From NCBI GenBank assembly GCA_049649525.1, contig JBARZE010000017.1, positions 165,285-229,284 on the forward strand: DNA of 64,000 nt, given 5' to 3'. Shown one piece after another: positions 63,330 through 64,000 of this stretch. This DNA is from JAAURB01 sp049649525. Lineage in GTDB: Bacteria > Cyanobacteriota > Cyanobacteriia > Cyanobacteriales > Microcoleaceae. Position numbers and translations under genes: made by a program. Every line of letters begins with the position of its first letter. Within the stretch, counting starts at the first letter, position 1. The notes below the pieces were generated by a model, which was not told where the DNA came from, searched no databases, and worked only from the letters and a program-made list of their open reading frames with translations.

Positions 63330-63800
63330 TTAAATTTCGTAATAAGCACTAAACGAACAGTAAGTATATTTTTTTATTTCATCAACTGAATAATCATTTA
63401 AAGCTGAATTAGAGCCAGAGAGATATTGAGGTGTAAAAAGTGAATTATCAACGTATCCAGTTTGACCGCATGAGGCAGGGACTGATTTTGAATTTGCAAC
63501 TCTACAACTACAAAATGTTACCGTTTTTGCGGGAAATGGCAACCCAGCAATCTGAAAGGTTGAAGCTTGTCCAATCTGAGTGATTGTTACATGTGCAGTA
63601 ATAATCACATGGTTTTTTTGACGACTCCACCAACCTTGAGAAGAGCATCTCCAGCCCGTTCCGAAAGGGTAGGGAGAGAAAGTGCCTCTTAATGTTGGCA
63701 AGTCATCCCAGCCAGGAGTCCAGTTAATGTCTTTGTATTGATTGTCATGATCATGACTTGTGATATCAATAGATGATGTTGATGAGGTGAATATTCCCAT
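63330..63800 (-). CDS. Hypothetical protein on the integrated element, 156 aa
   Basis: Unrecognised, Ser/Thr-rich, beta-prone: DINWTPGWDDLPTLRGTFSP, GTGWRCSSQGWWSRQKNHVI, ITQIGQASTFQIAGLPF, TFCSCRVANSKSVPASCGQT. Five cysteines are spread over the chain. This may be a phage structural (tail or receptor-binding) protein; the resemblance is only general. I use ATG 63800, which has AGAGGA upstream, instead of the TTG at 63854. It probably shares an operon with its two neighbours. Confidence 0.6.
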   Translation of the reverse strand: MGIFTSSTSSIDITSHDHDNQYKDINWTPGWDDLPTLRGTFSPYPFGTGWRCSSQGWWSRQKNHVIITAHVTITQIGQASTFQIAGLPFPAKTVTFCSCRVANSKSVPASCGQTGYVDNSLFTPQYLSGSNSALNDYSVDEIKKYTYCSFSAYYEI

Positions 63801-63832
63801 TTTTTCTATTTCCTCTATTATGTTTTGATTAT

Positions 63833-63867
63833 TGATACCAAACTTTGGTATCAAAGTTTTGGTATCA
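63833..63867. promoter_or_regulatory. Perfect palindrome plus half-site upstream of the 63330-63800 gene
   Basis: TGATACCAAA-C-TTTGGTATCA (63833-63853) is a perfect inverted repeat, followed by a further TTTGGTATCA (63858-63867). It lies between the two minus-strand genes, 33 bases before the ATG. It looks like an operator with one extra half-site. Confidence 0.5.
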
Positions 63868-63887
63868 AAACTAAAAATACAATTGAA

Positions 63888-64000
63888 TTATCCAACCCAG
63901 TTAACCTCGACCCCGGTAACAATTGGGTCTGTCAATTCATCATCCTCTCCCTCATGCCTGCCCCATACAGCAGAAGTGATAACAGCCTTATCTAATCTTT
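63888..64000 (-). CDS. C-terminal end of an unknown protein, cut by window edge
   Basis: The minus strand is open from the right edge to TAA at 63888-63890: RLDKAVITSAVWGRHEGEDD, then ELTDPIVTGVEVNWVG. Too short to identify. It runs in the same direction as the two genes to its left. Confidence 0.5.
   Translation of the reverse strand, partial: RLDKAVITSAVWGRHEGEDDELTDPIVTGVEVNWVG

Overview
The window is cyanobacterial chromosome. GCGATCGC (HIP1) octamers recur throughout (for example 4705-4712). It also carries a CpeT/CpcT-type phycobiliprotein lyase, a DUF3386 gene, a PEP-CTERM protein, several TPR/CHAT and DUF1822 genes and a cyanobacterial-type IspH. The AT-rich composition, many decayed genes and IS relics fit a filamentous Oscillatoriales-like genome. 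That placement is an inference; no species is assigned.

Layout. 1-5.8 kb: the end of a C5 DNA methyltransferase, an XRE regulator plus ImmA/IrrE metallopeptidase cassette, and, divergent from it, five genes of unknown function ending in two paralogous coiled-coil proteins. 5.8-7.4 kb: two decayed genes (NTF2/SnoaL-like, aldo/keto reductase). 7.5-13.6 kb: a DUF1822/pentapeptide adaptor followed by a CHAT protease joined through a membrane segment to a periplasmic binding-protein domain. The protease gene is split by an in-frame TGA. A small secreted protein lies divergently and a DUF2283 toxin-antitoxin-like pair follows. 13.7-18 kb: pyrF, tyrS and a class A penicillin-binding protein. 18-20.6 kb: relics of IS630- and IS5-family elements around a sulfotransferase, then an orphan antitoxin. 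20.8-27.5 kb: phytase-like esterase, CpcT-like lyase, cysteine desulfurase, DUF3386, NifU-like scaffold, and a TPR-CHAT protein whose signal peptide is out of frame. 27.7-33 kb: glycosyltransferase, orphan sugar-binding lipoprotein, Uma2 nuclease-like protein, GNAT, PEP-CTERM protein. 33.5-39.3 kb: a pair of M16 peptidase genes (one active-type, one lacking the zinc motif) and an ABC1/UbiB kinase. 40-47.4 kb: a solo TnpB element, a large repeat-bearing protein, an HTH protein, a third M16 peptidase and a C39-like protein. 47.5-59 kb: an NCS1-transporter/histidine-kinase fusion, an aldolase-SDR enzyme, a proline-rich membrane protein, a peptidoglycan-binding protein, ispH and a Cache-type histidine kinase. 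59.5-64 kb: a small membrane protein, an SpmA-SpmB fusion, a tRNA-like sequence, a tyrosine recombinase and small unknown genes. This last stretch is probably the left edge of an integrated element that runs off the window.

Best candidates for new biology: (1) the DUF1822/HTH/pentapeptide + CHAT-TM-periplasmic-binding-protein pair with a small secreted protein beside it, which looks like a ligand-sensing transmembrane protease; (2) the XRE/ImmA cassette sharing a bidirectional, operator-rich promoter with an uncharacterised five-gene cluster; (3) the NCS1 permease fused to a histidine kinase; (4) a palindromic repeat family (GAGACGTT/AACGTCTC) with one copy inserted in frame inside a CHAT gene. 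All functions are read from sequence alone; no database search was possible.
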